A stretch of 64,000 nt of DNA from Rhynchonema sp. JSB1_4 (taxonomy: Eukaryota > Nematoda > Chromadorea > Monhysterida > Xyalidae), in NCBI GenBank assembly GCA_030248065.1, contig JASAMV010003121.1:28718-92717 (forward strand), given 5' to 3'. The position numbers were made by a program, and so were the translations under genes. Below are positions 35,601 through 47,119 of this stretch, piece after piece. Numbering within the stretch: the stretch's first letter is position 1; every line of letters starts with the position of its first letter. The notes beneath the pieces are model-generated. The model had not been told where the DNA came from and made no database searches. It saw only the letters and a program-made list of their open reading frames with translations.

Positions 35601-38600
35601 AGCGCGTGTGGCCGTAATTTGTTCGTGTGTTCGAGTGACAGCTCGATTGTGGCACTCAGATTTGAACATGGAGAATTGGGACGCCGGGCCAGCAACTCGC
35701 AAGTGGTACGCCTTGGGTGGAGGGTGGAGAGTCATTTGATTGCGTATATTTGTTGTTCACCGTGACTGCTCTTGCCTGGCCAACTTCGTGTGCACTGTCA
35801 CACCCAATCTCTGTATCTGTTCCCAACCACACTAGTCATTTTTCGTTACTATAATGAATATTCATGATAAAGAGAGCTAACCACCAGGTCACCAGGAGAT
35901 TCTGGACCAAAATGTCGTTGACGTTGTTTCACTGTGACGATACGTTTGAAAGAATTTTCCAGCATGTTGTCTGAGCCTGATTAATAGCGTTCAATCAACG
36001 CATGTAGCCAGCTTTTTATTTCAGACATCGTAATTGGAAAAGTTCTGAGTTCGGCAATGATCAAATGTGTCTCTAAAACTCCCCAAATTCTTGCAGTTGG
36101 AACACATTCGTCGCGAATACGGCTCGGTGCCGACGTATATGCGTGACAGGCTGACGAGCACAAACACGCAGCAACAACAACAACAATATACACCGATGGT
36201 TAATGGGTACCACAATCACAATGACGAACTTGGGATGCAAGATAATGATGGCGGATTGATTGAGGACGCTGATGCCCTCGCAGCACATTTGCAGAAGGTG
36301 AACGTTTGTGTGAAATCGTGCTTTTGGGCGGCTCTTTTGTTTTTCAACTGTGCTTTTCTACTGACGAGCTGGGGACACAAATGTGAATGTCACGCCGATG
36401 GTCTCGATTACCCAGCGACACCAAGGCGTAGTTAGATTTCCAAAAATATTAAATATATTCTTTTTTAAATTCTTCTGTTCGCGACTAATCTTTTGTCATA
36501 CTCTCGCATCCTTTCAAGTACATCGACTCCATTTTTTACATAGTGGTACCCGGTGTAATTCATGGTCTGGCCGGGAAATTAGTGTGCCCCTCCTTTTTGG
36601 AGGAAAAATTAGTATATCCCACTGGCGGTAGGAAAGGAGGGAAGAGTTAACTTTAGGAACGTAATTTTTAGGTTGGCCGACCACTGGGGGTCGAGTTTGC
36701 GTTGTACCTTCCAAATTAACACTATATTTTGCAAGTGAATGTCCTTTTTTTACAAAGGAACTCGGCCTTATTTTCCCTATGTAATGTCACTGAAAAGACA
36801 CAGTATGCTATGAACAGATTCACAGAAAATACTTATGTTGCTAAACACAATACGGAATTGCGAAAACTAAAATAGCAACTGAAATTCGACGTAAAAAGTC
36901 GACCGTAAAATCATACCGTAATCTACAACTTCAGCACCAAAGCAAGCCATCGAGCAACAAAAACGTCACTGACGAGCCCCAGCCGATGGTCACGTCACCT
37001 ATTTCGCCGAGTGGTACTGCAGCCCGATCCATGACACAACCCAAACCAACGACAATTGTACCTGCCACAGCCCCGGCACCGCAGCCGATTGTCAGGTTAT
37101 TGTCTCTTGGGGTTGTTTGTTTGGGTACATCCGTCAATGAGCACCGATGATGTCCAGATGCACCGCGTCCTTTTATCGGAATTGTACAACCGGTAAAATT
37201 CACTGTTTTCATAATTTCGGAGGAGTACTTTTCACAATGTTGAACTTTGCTGATTCGTGTTGGCCAGTGTCAAAGTCGCTGTTTGGTCGTATTTGACGTA
37301 TTTTGATTCACGAGTTTTTTTAATTTCACTGATAGCATAATTTTGATCAGCCGTTAACTCGCTTATTAGCTGATTGAGGTCAATATCTATGCTGGCCGAA
37401 ATTCGTGTGATCTGTGAATTTTCGCAAGCAATTCAATAAGGTCACACAGTAGCATCGGAGTCCATTATTCGGTCTTCATGTATGATTATTTTGATGGTTT
37501 TTTTGCGGGCGCCAGGAAGAAAAAGAATTGCGTGATCGATCAACAATCAACCCGCTGACCGAATATAATATCGATGTTTCAAAACATTATTGGTTCGTGC
37601 ATTCGCCATTGTTGCGCTACACGAACGAAGGGTACAATTGGTACATTTTTGTGGGATTTTTGGGGGTATGTATGGGAAATTTCCCGAAAATTGGGCTAGG
37701 TATGGGAAAATTTCGATTTCTCAACGACACCACTGACCACGTCCACGACTGATGCGATCAGATTATTTTCGAATTTAAAAGAGCAAGAGAATTGCAACAT
37801 CGCTTTGTTTGATTTCAGCACGATTGACAACGTGCCGAAAGCCAGCGATCGGCAGACCGAGTCGCGCACGGCCGATGGTCGACGTCGGATCAAGCCGGTG
37901 TTCCTTGGATCCACTGCCATTGTTGATAATAATCAAGATGCTCAAACTGCCACTACTGCTGCCAGTGGTGATGCTGTTGAGATTAGGTGTGTTTGGTCAG
38001 TTCATGATCTTTTCTGCGTTGTGTTGATTCATCTTTGAAAAATCATTTTTATCCAGCGCCTGCTTAGAACTTAGCGATCTTTGTGCGAAATACAGTTGGC
38101 GATTCTTACATTTTCAGATCCGATAGTATCACAGCCGAGCTACCTGTACCAATAACCAATCAGCTGCAACTTGCTGCTACTCAGCCATTAGCTGGCGAAT
38201 CGTTGGCTCCAGATTCAAATTCGACTTCGCTCATTGGTCAGACGATCCTGTTGGGAAAGAAACGAAATGACGCGCAGGTTAACTTCCGATTTCCTATGAA
38301 TTGCTGTCTGCCTTGCCACACCGCTGATAAACACGCTGGCATATTGGTGTACAGATGTAGACCTACATCATAAAACAATGTGAAACAGAAGTGCCGTTGA
38401 ATGTGGATCAGAATTAGAAAGGTTGATGTTTCAGAATTGTCTATGAGTAGCCGAAAGGTTGCCCGCCATGCTTGTTCTTGCTGATGTTGAGAAACATTAA
38501 AATAACACAGTGATAAATCGCCCACGTCAAACTGATCCATGTGCGAAATTTCGCGCATGTCAACCTAAAAAGAAAGCAAGTAACAAAAAACAAATCAAAC

Positions 38601-41600
38601 GCGACTGAGAAATGCTGAAATGTGTCAATTCAATTTCAATGACCCTGAGGTGTGGGACGGAAACAGTAGTATTGTTCCAATCCAATTATGTAAATCCAAA
38701 AAAATGAATAAGAATCCTGATCAAGTCCAACAAATAAAGCGAATGTAATGCTTGTTTATATTGTTCACAGGCCACATTGCAACCGAAAGTGAAGCATGCA
38801 CGTCGACCGAGGGTGATTGGGGATGATGACAGTGGCAGTGATGAGGATAATGGAGACACGAGTGCATTAGTGGTGCAGGTGGGTGGCATTGGGTGTGGTC
38901 GGGCGATTGGACAACGCATGTTTGAGCAAGGCAGGAAAAAGAGCAAAGCTCGTATGTATTTACAGTATGTATTTTGTTCGAATGGCTTAGACTGATTTTG
39001 GTGGCAGGCTTGACGCCGGCTTACACTTAGACAGTTTTGTGGTTGGCCTTGGGCCTAAGCTGAATAGTTTATGGGTTCTTCTCTTTTGGACTCGGCTCTT
39101 TTGTTCTTGCTCGCTCAAGGTGGTCTTGCTCAATCGCCCTGCGCCGGCATTGTGATCGATAAGCTGTCAAATGGATCGTACTTGTTCTGTTGTCATGGCC
39201 GTAGCGCCTGCTTTCGTCCACGTAAATATTTGCGGCGATTTATTCCAGGTGAAAAATTGTATTACGACTCTTGCTCTTGCAGCGACTGAGTTCGACAAAT
39301 GAACGACCAGAACAGTGGACTTCAAATTTTGACGCAATTTTTTCAGCCATTACCAACGACGTCGACTGCTCCATCGAGCTCGTCAGCTGTGGTGCTGCCG
39401 GCACCATCATTTGGCAAACATTTGTCGCTGAATATTGAAGACGCGGTTGGTTTCCTTGTTTTTCCTAGATTTCGACAGGGGATGTTGTTTGACCAGAGGC
39501 TTTGTTCTTGACAATGAGGATCAGCTGGTTTATCTAGTTGTTGATATTGTTGGTATTTTTCTATTTCTTTACCCGCCGTGTGTAATCTGTCCATTTGCTA
39601 GCAGATCTGTCTTTGATTTGCTGCCTTTAATTCCAAACTGTATATTTTCGTAACATTGACGGAAAATGGCACAAACATAAAGATCACCGCCAATTTTCAC
39701 CTTCGACACCGTGGTGAACCATTTTCGCCTGTCGGCTGATGTTTCACTCGAGAATGACTTGGCCTGGTACAGTGCTCAAAGTAGAGTTTGAGCTTGCGGG
39801 ACCCGCTTGCTCTTGCTTCAGCCTGCTTTTCGCAGTAACAACAACATCAACAACAGTTTCAGGCACCTCGGTCCGAAATGGGCCTGTTTTTGGCTCGTTG
39901 CACTTGACCAAAAGGTGCTGCCCGCAATGTTTGGATTGCAGCTAGAACTTCTGTGTCTAATATTTTTTTATTTCGAGAATCTGATTTTTCTCAGCGCTCT
40001 TTTATAAAACCGCGTTTCTTAAATCGAACTGCCAAAATGTTTCCCATTCTAGAGGAATGATTTTTATTTTCATTGCAACTTCAGCCCAACAGCAGTTTGA
40101 CATGCAAACGCACAGTGACGGTGGATAACGGACAACGTGCGAAGAGTGCCTCTGGCGCAGTGGTCTATTCAGTGCTGACTGTGTGTGAGACCGACAGTGA
40201 GTTCGAATCCGGCTGGTGACCTCTGCTTGAGACTGGTTCACAAATTTTGTGATATTTTCAGATTTGCCTCAAGATAGTGCGCTGCGTTCCCCAACAAAAG
40301 GGCCGACAAAACGAAAAGTTGCCGAGACAATATTTGAGCATGATGTTACGTGTGTTGGTGTCAGTGGGTTGGTAATATTGTTGTGGCTTTTATATTTGCT
40401 CGTCCTATGCTTGGTTGTTTCGCAGTTGTCAAAACCAACTACCGAAAGAACCTGAAAACTAGTGATGTAGTTGGTCCGAGCAAGAAAGCTAGCTAGCTGG
40501 GGAGGGGTCCGGCGCAAGAAAGCTAGCTAGCTAGCCGGGTACCCCGATTTGGGGGGTATTGGTCCAGAAGTCAAAAACAGTGTACTGGCAGGCGAAAAAA
40601 CCGGTTTTTTTCGGGAAAAAAACCGTTTTCTTTCCGAGACCCGAATACTTTTCCATTTATTTTTCCGTGGGTATCTTTTCGGTTTTGATCGGAAAAATAT
40701 CGGTACTTTATTCCAATTTTGCCAAAAAAATTGTAATGCAAAACTGATGAGTTTTTCGATTTTAGTGAAAAATTGGCTCGACCACGAAAATTAACCGACC
40801 CCAAATTGGCCAAAAAAGCGTGCAAACCAAGTGTTTTCGACTGAGTTGAACAGTCTTCAAGAACACTCTCGTCACTTCGAACAAATTTTGCACTGAAATT
40901 GTTATATTTTTCGGAATTACGTTCTTAAGTACTGGAAAAATATTTGGAAAAAACGGTTTTTTCCAAAAAAAAACGTTTGCCCAAATATGAAACCAAATGG
41001 GTAAATCCATCCTATCACCGACTTTGACACCAACTACAATTGAGATGTTTCACAGGCACTATATATGCTGTGCGCTAGATGATCGCAGCGTACACATCAT
41101 GCACACGCGGACCCTGCGATTGGCCAGGCCACCGATCGTATTGGATGAACACATGGCCGTGCTGAGGTGCTCAGATAAAATGTTGTTGGCTGTGACACTG
41201 ACTGCGAGATGCTACTTATGGTTGGTGGTGTTTGGGGCGAGCTGCTGGCTGACACTTAATTTGGTATATTCGTGCTTATTTTGCTTATTTATTTTAATTT
41301 ATTGCCTTGGCTTATGGATTCGTGAAGTTTCGTGGCTCTTTCTGGAGGGTATGAATTGACTCAGTTCAGTTCGCTGTTACAATTTCCGAGATCAGCGAAA
41401 CATTTTTTTCTGTGACGAGCAATGTGTCTTTTGTGGTTTTACAATTGCACGCTGATTTATCGATGCCAGGCAAATCTAGCAAAGAAATGATACTGTTTCG
41501 GTCCAACGTTCTTTCTCATGTTTGAGGAACCTCGACACGAACAAGGCGCTAATATCGGGACAATTGCTAACCCCGGTGCTGAAAGGTAATCAAGTATGAT

Positions 41601-44299
41601 TATTGATTGTCTTGAATCAATGTTGTTTCCTTGATTTTCCAGGCAACAACACACGAATTACACATGAAACATTACTTGACGACGCTGAATTGCCAGTGAT
41701 CTGGCTCAGTGACGGCAGTGCGTATGTCTATGAACGCGATATGGCTATCTGGTCAGCTGATTTCAATATATAGCCGGCGTAAAACATCAAATGAAATGCA
41801 CTTTGTGTTTGGGTGGCATTGTGCCAAACCGATGTTCATTTTGCTGACATCTCATCTGCATTGATCAAACCTCTTTTCTTGTTTGAGAATTTTGTACCAT
41901 TTCTGACTGCGGCACTGGTATAAAATATCAGATCACTGATCAAGTCTCTAGTCTTCCGAAAATTGCTGAATATGGTCGTGTGGCAGCAATTTTTGGGAAA
42001 ACATATTTGCTGGAAAAAACCGTTTTTCTCGATATTTTTCGAACCAATATTGAGCACCGGTCCAAATGGTGTATATTTGGTAAATTATGCTCTAAAATGT
42101 GACAAGTAATCCTTTTGAGAAGAGGCGCCTAAAAGTCATGCAAGTGTTTGAAAATACATAAAGTATGTTTCTGCAAAACAAATGGGTATTTTCAATTTCC
42201 CACAATTTGGACACTTGTTTAGACAATTTCAAACTGCGCCGTGCGATTTGAATATGTTTCACTGTGCAAAAAACGGTGTTTTTTCGTTTGTTTTTCTTTA
42301 GGAAAAACCCGCTTTCTTCCTCTGCAACTACAATGTATGGATGGCCGTCGTGTTATCCTGTCTTGAGCATTGAGCATCACGGACTGGGCATTGTGAAACA
42401 TCAGTGTGCTTGCAATTGTAGGAGCATGATTGCTGAGCCGCGGTCCGTATTCTCTAAACTCAGTGGACATTCATTTTCGATCAAACATGACACCGCGCAA
42501 ACGCTGGAAATCACGTTCGTTGATTTTTATTTCATGATGAAGTTATTTTTCGCACCAAATAGACTTCCACATTTTCTTTGTGGACTGGTGTTATTTGTTC
42601 TTTCCAGAGACACGGCTACGACCAACGCTGCAGCTGTACCCAGCGAAGACGGTCAAGTCAAGTGAGTTCATAACTACCAGCTGCTTTGTGATCGTTACAT
42701 GAGATATAGTCCAGCCACGTACTCATGAGACGACCTTTTTCGAAATTGGCTTGTGCGGATCCAATAATGTTCCGGTTCACGTATTTCGCAAATGAAAGAA
42801 AGAGAAACGCACGTATTTTTTTTAAAACACGCTCTCCACCTCGGTGCCTAAGTTCCCTTTTGACTCCCAAAACATTTGTGTGTTGAACAACGTTGCTGTT
42901 CGCTTAAACCTGGCCCGCCACTATTGATATTTGATATTTTTGGTTTGTTTTTTTGCTCTAATTTAGTTGCCGGCATCGAGACGAATAAGGTTTATATTCA
43001 TGACTTTTTGATTTAGTGCAGATTTTATATCGAAATCAATCGATAAACACCGGTTCTCGGGAACAAAATTAAAAAAAATAGATAGACCCCCACTTCTTGG
43101 CAATCACGTCAGCCAGGAACAAAATTTTGAATTGCCGCCAAATGTTATAGGCTTACAGTATGCTATTAGGGACTTTACGCTCCCGACTTTACGCTCCCAC
43201 TACACAGTGCTGCCAGTGCGCGCGGTTGCAACACGTGTGCTATGCACTAACAAACAGAGCGGCACTGCACAAAACGCATGCGCAAGATCACGTGACTACC
43301 GTATGCTTGTGATAAGAAGCAGTCGGCCATCTTGAATATTTGTTCTTGTCTTCCTGAAATGCACTATACGGGGGTCTATCTATTTTTTGGAATTTTGTTC
43401 CCGAGAACCGATGTTTATGGATTAATTTCGGTATTAAATCGGCACTTAATGGAAAAGTCACGAATGTAAACCTTGTTGGTCTCGATGTCGGCAAAAGTAA
43501 TAAATCATAAAAACAGACCAAAATTTTCAAATATCAATAGTGGCGGGCCAGGTTTAAGCACGCAACAGATTGAGGTCAGCCAGCTGGAACTTGTCATCAT
43601 CTCCCTCGGCCAATCTCTTTCTTTTGTTTGCGAAGACACGTGTAACCTGTCCATTTTGAATCTAACCAAGCAAGCTTTAAAAAAGTCGTCTATGAGCTGG
43701 TGGCTGGACGATGCATCTTTTATTCAACTAAGCCCTCGCTGTGTTTCCAGAGCCACATGTTGTCTTGTGATGTGCGAACGCGCACTGGCTGCGTGCGCAC
43801 TGTTGCACAAAGTCGGTGATTTCAAACGCTGGTTGCAACGTTACGCCGCTATGATTGCCAGACAGGGTGAGTGGTGCTAGTGATTCTATCGTTTCTTCTC
43901 TTTTTTTCAGAAAGCAACGATAAATGATCATGATGACTAGCGTTGTTACAGTTTGGTGACAGAGAACTCCTCAACGTCCCAGTCCCGGTTAAGACGCCAT
44001 AAGCAGGATATGAAAATTCGGTGATTTAATTGAAACATCATATCTCATTTCCAGGTGATCGCACGCGAGCCCGCTATTTGTGCTCGGATCTGCTCAGCGG
44101 TCAATCACCATATGCACAAGCAACGTATGCTAAAAATAGTAACGATAACAATAATATTGATTTCTCGCTGTCTTCCCGCCGTCAAATGCTCAATGAGCTG
44201 GTGTTGCCTGCCTTTAGCAGCAATTCACTGTTGATTGATCTCAAAAAACGATTTGACCAAACCGCTGGTGATATTTGTGCGGATATGGACGTGTTTTAG
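29651..44299 (+). CDS. HIRA: HIRA, histone H3.3 chaperone subunit
   Basis: HIRA deposits histone H3.3 independently of replication, in a complex with UBN and CABIN partners and the donor ASF1. Exons read in order: 29651-29687 (MKILRPSWINHK, the family's start); 30061-about 30243; about 30386-30555; 32203-32301 (VIHAEWSPDERWLATCGVD); 32767-32936 (HSDLVKGVTFDPLLRHLASQ); 33304-33352; 33614-about 33775 (GVPTAQLIERK); 35128-about 35311 (SCVLALSGRDAILSIWAYP); about 35600-35705; about 36096-36306; about 36931-37091; about 37508-37585 (uncertain); about 37820-37987 (the B motif, ESRTADGRRRIKP, which binds ASF1); about 38118-38278; 38771-38879; about 39343-39454; 41056-41222; about 41640-41770; 43750-43866; about 44056-44299 (C-terminus, stop TAG). 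This covers the seven-bladed WD propeller, the B domain and the C-terminal Hira domain. Several joins, especially 39.6-41.0 and 41.5-43.7 kb, are unresolved. Confidence 0.9.
29716..29965. repeat. dispersed repeat in HIRA intron 1 (copy 1)
   Basis: The block GGCGTTCCGCAGAATTT, GACTCTAATGGGTAGGTGCC, CTTCTCAGGGATGGAAGGCT and GGTTGACCCACTT recurs at 32975-33260 in the same orientation in a later HIRA intron. Its class is not recognised; a SINE or the tail of a retrotransposon is possible. Confidence 0.7.
30756..31115. mobile_element. hAT-like MITE, duplication CCCACTGC/CCCACTGA
   Basis: A 360-bp copy in a HIRA intron with ends CAGTGTAGTTCCTGG and CCAGGAACTACACTG. The flanking 8-mers agree at 7 of 8 (30748-30755 and 31116-31123). 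Its repeated word is GGTACACTAATTTCCCCTCC, different from the other copies. Confidence 0.85.
31170..31490 (-). pseudogene. 3' fragment of a non-LTR retrotransposon ORF
   Basis: On the minus strand a frame reads RWHTQVDLGQVRRLYPNIQN, then CPRCNTEPDTVEHLFCCN, and ends at a stop at 31170-31172. The pattern W-x-L-x-x-x-Y-P ... C-x2-C ... T-x-x-H-x3-C is the zinc-binding C-terminal segment that follows reverse transcriptase in many LINE elements. Nothing of the catalytic domain is here, so it is a dead 5'-truncated copy lying in a HIRA intron. Confidence 0.7.
32975..33260. repeat. dispersed repeat in a HIRA intron (copy 2), itself interrupted
   Basis: It matches the copy at 29716-29965. An extra piece of about 120 bp (about 33058-33180) interrupts it, and the word TGCCTGTTA appears on both sides of the insertion, as a target duplication would. 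Inside the insert ATAACGGGGAG and CTCCCCGTTAT are inverted. Confidence 0.6.
34548..35088. mobile_element. foldback MITE flanked by TTAA, AGGGTGTGTC ends
   Basis: A 541-bp element in a HIRA intron. The arms of about 165 bp begin AGGGTGTGTCTAACGTCTC and are closely matched in reverse. TTAA lies on each side (34544-34547 and 35089-35092). TTAA target duplication is characteristic of piggyBac-like transposition, though the end sequence is not the usual CCC start. Confidence 0.78.
36534..36665. mobile_element. decayed copy of the CAGTGTAGTTCCTGG MITE family
   Basis: GGTGTAATTCATGGTCTGGC followed by GAAATTAGTGTGCCCCTCC and GGAGGAAAAATTAGTATATC resembles the left part of the family, with the AATTAGTGT word type of the copy at 30756. 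The right end was not found. Confidence 0.45.
40146..40216 (+). ncRNA. tRNA-like segment, probable SINE head or tRNA pseudogene
   Basis: An A-box-like TGGCGCAGTGG (40153-40163) is followed 48 nt on by a B-box-like GTTCGAATCC (40201-40210), the spacing of an RNA polymerase III internal promoter. The T-stem and acceptor do not pair well, so a working tRNA is unlikely. It lies in a HIRA intron. Confidence 0.4.
40461..40578. mobile_element. truncated copy of the CAGTGATGTAGTTGG family
   Basis: From AGTGATGTAGTTGGTCCGAG through GGGGTATTGGTCCAGAAGTC it is close to the left 115 bp of the element at 27320, then breaks off. The first base of the end is changed. It lies in a HIRA intron. Confidence 0.7.
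42695..43720. mobile_element. foldback of the CTCATGAGACGAC family, split by another MITE
   Basis: The left part (about 42695-42835) and the right part (about 43600-43720) are inverted relatives (GACGACCTTTTTCG against AAAAAAGTCGTC, and shared AAAGAAAGAGA). The same ends occur in a compact 250-bp copy at 46358-46606. The middle holds the TTAA-flanked element 42908-43553. Confidence 0.55.
42908..43553. mobile_element. foldback MITE flanked by TTAA, ACCTGGCCCGCC ends
   Basis: A 646-bp element in a HIRA intron. The arms of about 180 bp start ACCTGGCCCGCCACTATTGA and are imperfectly matched in reverse. TTAA lies at 42904-42907 and 43554-43557. The central part (about 43090-43370) has no clear coding. 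Confidence 0.78.
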
Positions 44300-47119
44300 C
44301 TGATTTTGCTATTTGTTTTTTTTGTTTTTCGAGGCCTGATACCTCGCAGTCGGTGAAAACAGGCCGAAGTGGGCAATTCGCTGCCGCGACGTTATTTCGA
44401 ATTTTTATATTGCAATGCTCTTTATCAGTTTTTGATATTGAACCGGTTAAACGTTTAGTTTGATTTCTGTATACGCGCTTCGAGGAAATTACGTAGATTT
44501 TTTTTATTTTGTGTTCTGTAAAAAGAGCAGGTGTTCACAAATCGGACTTAATTTCCGCTCCTTAGCCGTTACGTGTTAAATTGCACCTTTTGATACCACG
44601 TTACCAGGTGTTTTTATATACAAACCATGAATTCATTGTTTTTAGTCGGAATCTGATGTTTCACTGCCCTAATATAATACGCGTCCCTTTAATTGTGCAT
44701 CTTTTTAACACTCCACTATGCTCAGGTCCATTCCACTGTGCTTGGTCGTTCTTTACTGTTTTTTTTAGTTTTGTGTGATAAAAGTTCAAAATCGGAAATG
44801 AGAGCACATACAGTATAACATGTATCATATTACACAAGAACAATTGTGGTGACTAAAGTGCATCATTACCAATTGTTTTGTATATGTTTATGTAAAATGC
44901 ACGACCAAACACTGCGGTTGTACACAACAATGTTCACGAGTTTTTGGCGCTGTTTCGATAACATGGTTGGGTATTATCTACACTACGCGTGGTGGCTTGG
45001 TGCGGGATCCTCAAGGAGGTGGGTGCCTTGCAACCCCCCTTGGGGGAGCATACCGTGCAATCATCCCCGAGGGTGCCTTGCGACCATCAACCTGGCTTTA
45101 AGGTAAAAAATGGTTGTTTTTTGATTATAAAATGCAAAAAATTGCGCGCTCCGCACTCGAATCTCTATATGTCCTACAGCAATAGATGCAAAAAAGTACC
45201 TACCAATGTTTTGACCAATTTTGCAGTGTACATATACATGCAAAAGACGCCGTTTTTTCAGACCTCAGGGGTACATACACATACCTTGCAACTTTCTGGA
45301 GGCAGAGTGGTGCACCTTGTAACCACCTGGATCCATCCCCCATGCCTGCAACCATTTGCCTGCCACCACACTACCGCACTGTGTATAATTATCGTCTATT
45401 AGGTTGCATATGTCATCCCACGGCAAGTCATGCTTTGCTGTCATATGTCTGTAACGGATATCGCTGGTTTTGTGTGGTTTGACGTGTTGTGCCAACTTTT
45501 TGGGACAAGGCACAGCAGGTTTTAATACATGTGAATACGTAGAAGTGCTTGCACTCGCTTGTGCTGCTTTTATGTAGCGTGCGTGAAACATCAGAACAGC
45601 TTGGATAGCTTTGGATATCAAGTTTCCAGATCGGATCGGATCGCAACTGAATGCGATATTTTGAAAACGTTTTTGACTCACCTACAGAATACTATGCTAT
45701 TTATCACGACAGGATGCTTGCATTAGGTAATCAAGATAATAATCCTTCGATCTTTATGAAAAATCACCACATCCACAAAAACACAATACATTTTTCTGCA
45801 TTATTGCCTCTTGGTGACTTGATAAAAACTTGTCGCAATAAAAACGTGTTGTGATTTGATTTTATTTGGTGCCCAATTTTAATTGCAACCCGTAAAGACA
45901 ACTGGAGCGCAAAATGCGTCAGTATCCATCTTACATGCCTGTATTGTATTATGGTGACAGTGAAAATGAATATATGATTTGGGCTAAACACCTTGATGCG
46001 TCTGCAAATAACGAAGGGTCGAACGTTTATACATGCCGTTGTTGTGTGAAACTGCCGCAAAAACACTTTCGCAGATAAGTACGCAATAAATGGCAGGCGG
46101 TTTGTCACGCAAGCTTCAACACGATGATGTTTCATGAAAATAATATTGGTGAGGTCGATTGAGTTTGAAAATTAGATATATTTGAGGCTTGCTCTCAATT
46201 AACATTTAACCGAAGACACAAATACAACTCAAAAAGTCACTTTGGATTCTGCTGTTTCATAACAAGCTACCTGACACCTATTCTATCAAACATGACAAAT
46301 AATCCAACGTTTGATCCATGCTGTTTTTATGTGTACTTTCGTGACACTAGTCCATTCAATTGCTCATGAGACGCCTTTTATTCACGTTGGCTGGCTCCGA
46401 TTTTGCCGCTCCCGAATCAATTCCCAGAGAAAAACCACGTGTAAGATATGCACGTGCATATTTCACACGTGTTCTCTTTTTTTGTCGTCACAACATTTCG
46501 CAAATTTTCAAGTTCTGCACGTATCTTTTCCTCTCAGTTGCGGAGAAACAGAAAATGTCTGACCCAGCCAGCTTCAAAAAAATCGTCTCATGAGCAATTG
46601 GTTGGATTATACATCGTTTGGTATGGTATCAGTACACCTGTGTACATCAACTTAATCATGCTGAAAAACGATCAATCTTACAGCAACAGTTGTTCGAAAA
46701 CTTTGCTTTTTGGCGAGATACCCAATGCTCTTTTTTCATATGATTTGCATAACGATACTATAATTTGATAGCCGTTCGATGTGCCAATTTTTTATTGGGA
46801 TAATTTGTCGTGGTGGATCAATAGTGCGGTTTGATATATATGTACGTTTCCGGAATATATTTCATCTTTACATAGATAATAGATCTACAGTAACTACATA
46901 GTTATGCGTAGCGTGACTACGCAAAGCCAGGAAATTTGGTGCAACCACTGCAAATCAAATTAGTGAATCAAACGCGTGTGCTGACTTACGCACTCTCCAT
47001 GTCCCATCTTGCATATCTATACGCATACATATTTTAGCATGTGAATTTCTCAAAGTAACTCACAATAGTGTGACTTGAAACATCACACAACACCAAGTAC
47101 TACCTCCTATTATTGCAAA
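44300..47119. other. intergenic region between HIRA and the nonapeptide gene
   Basis: It should contain the HIRA 3' end and the promoter of the next gene. Short blocks with GGTGCCTTGCAACC and ACCTTGCAAC at 45000-45110 and 45280-45330 recur around 62380-62470. The foldback at 46358-46606 lies here. The motif GATGTTTCA or its complement occurs at 44655, 45584, 46126 and 47076. No convincing gene was seen. Confidence 0.5.
46358..46606. mobile_element. foldback MITE, CAATTGCTCATGAGACG ends
   Basis: Left CAATTGCTCATGAGACGCC and right TCGTCTCATGAGCAATTG are inverted, followed inward by GGCTGGCTCC-like and CAGCCAGCTTC-like sequence. The total is about 250 bp. Exact ends and duplication are unclear. 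Confidence 0.6.

Noticed and set aside
40146..40216. Functional tRNA gene
   Set aside because: A and B boxes are present, but the T-stem and acceptor stem do not pair.
45265..45681. 138-codon minus-strand frame
   Set aside because: No recognisable domain, composition like the surrounding non-coding DNA, and it overlaps repeat words shared with 62.4 kb.
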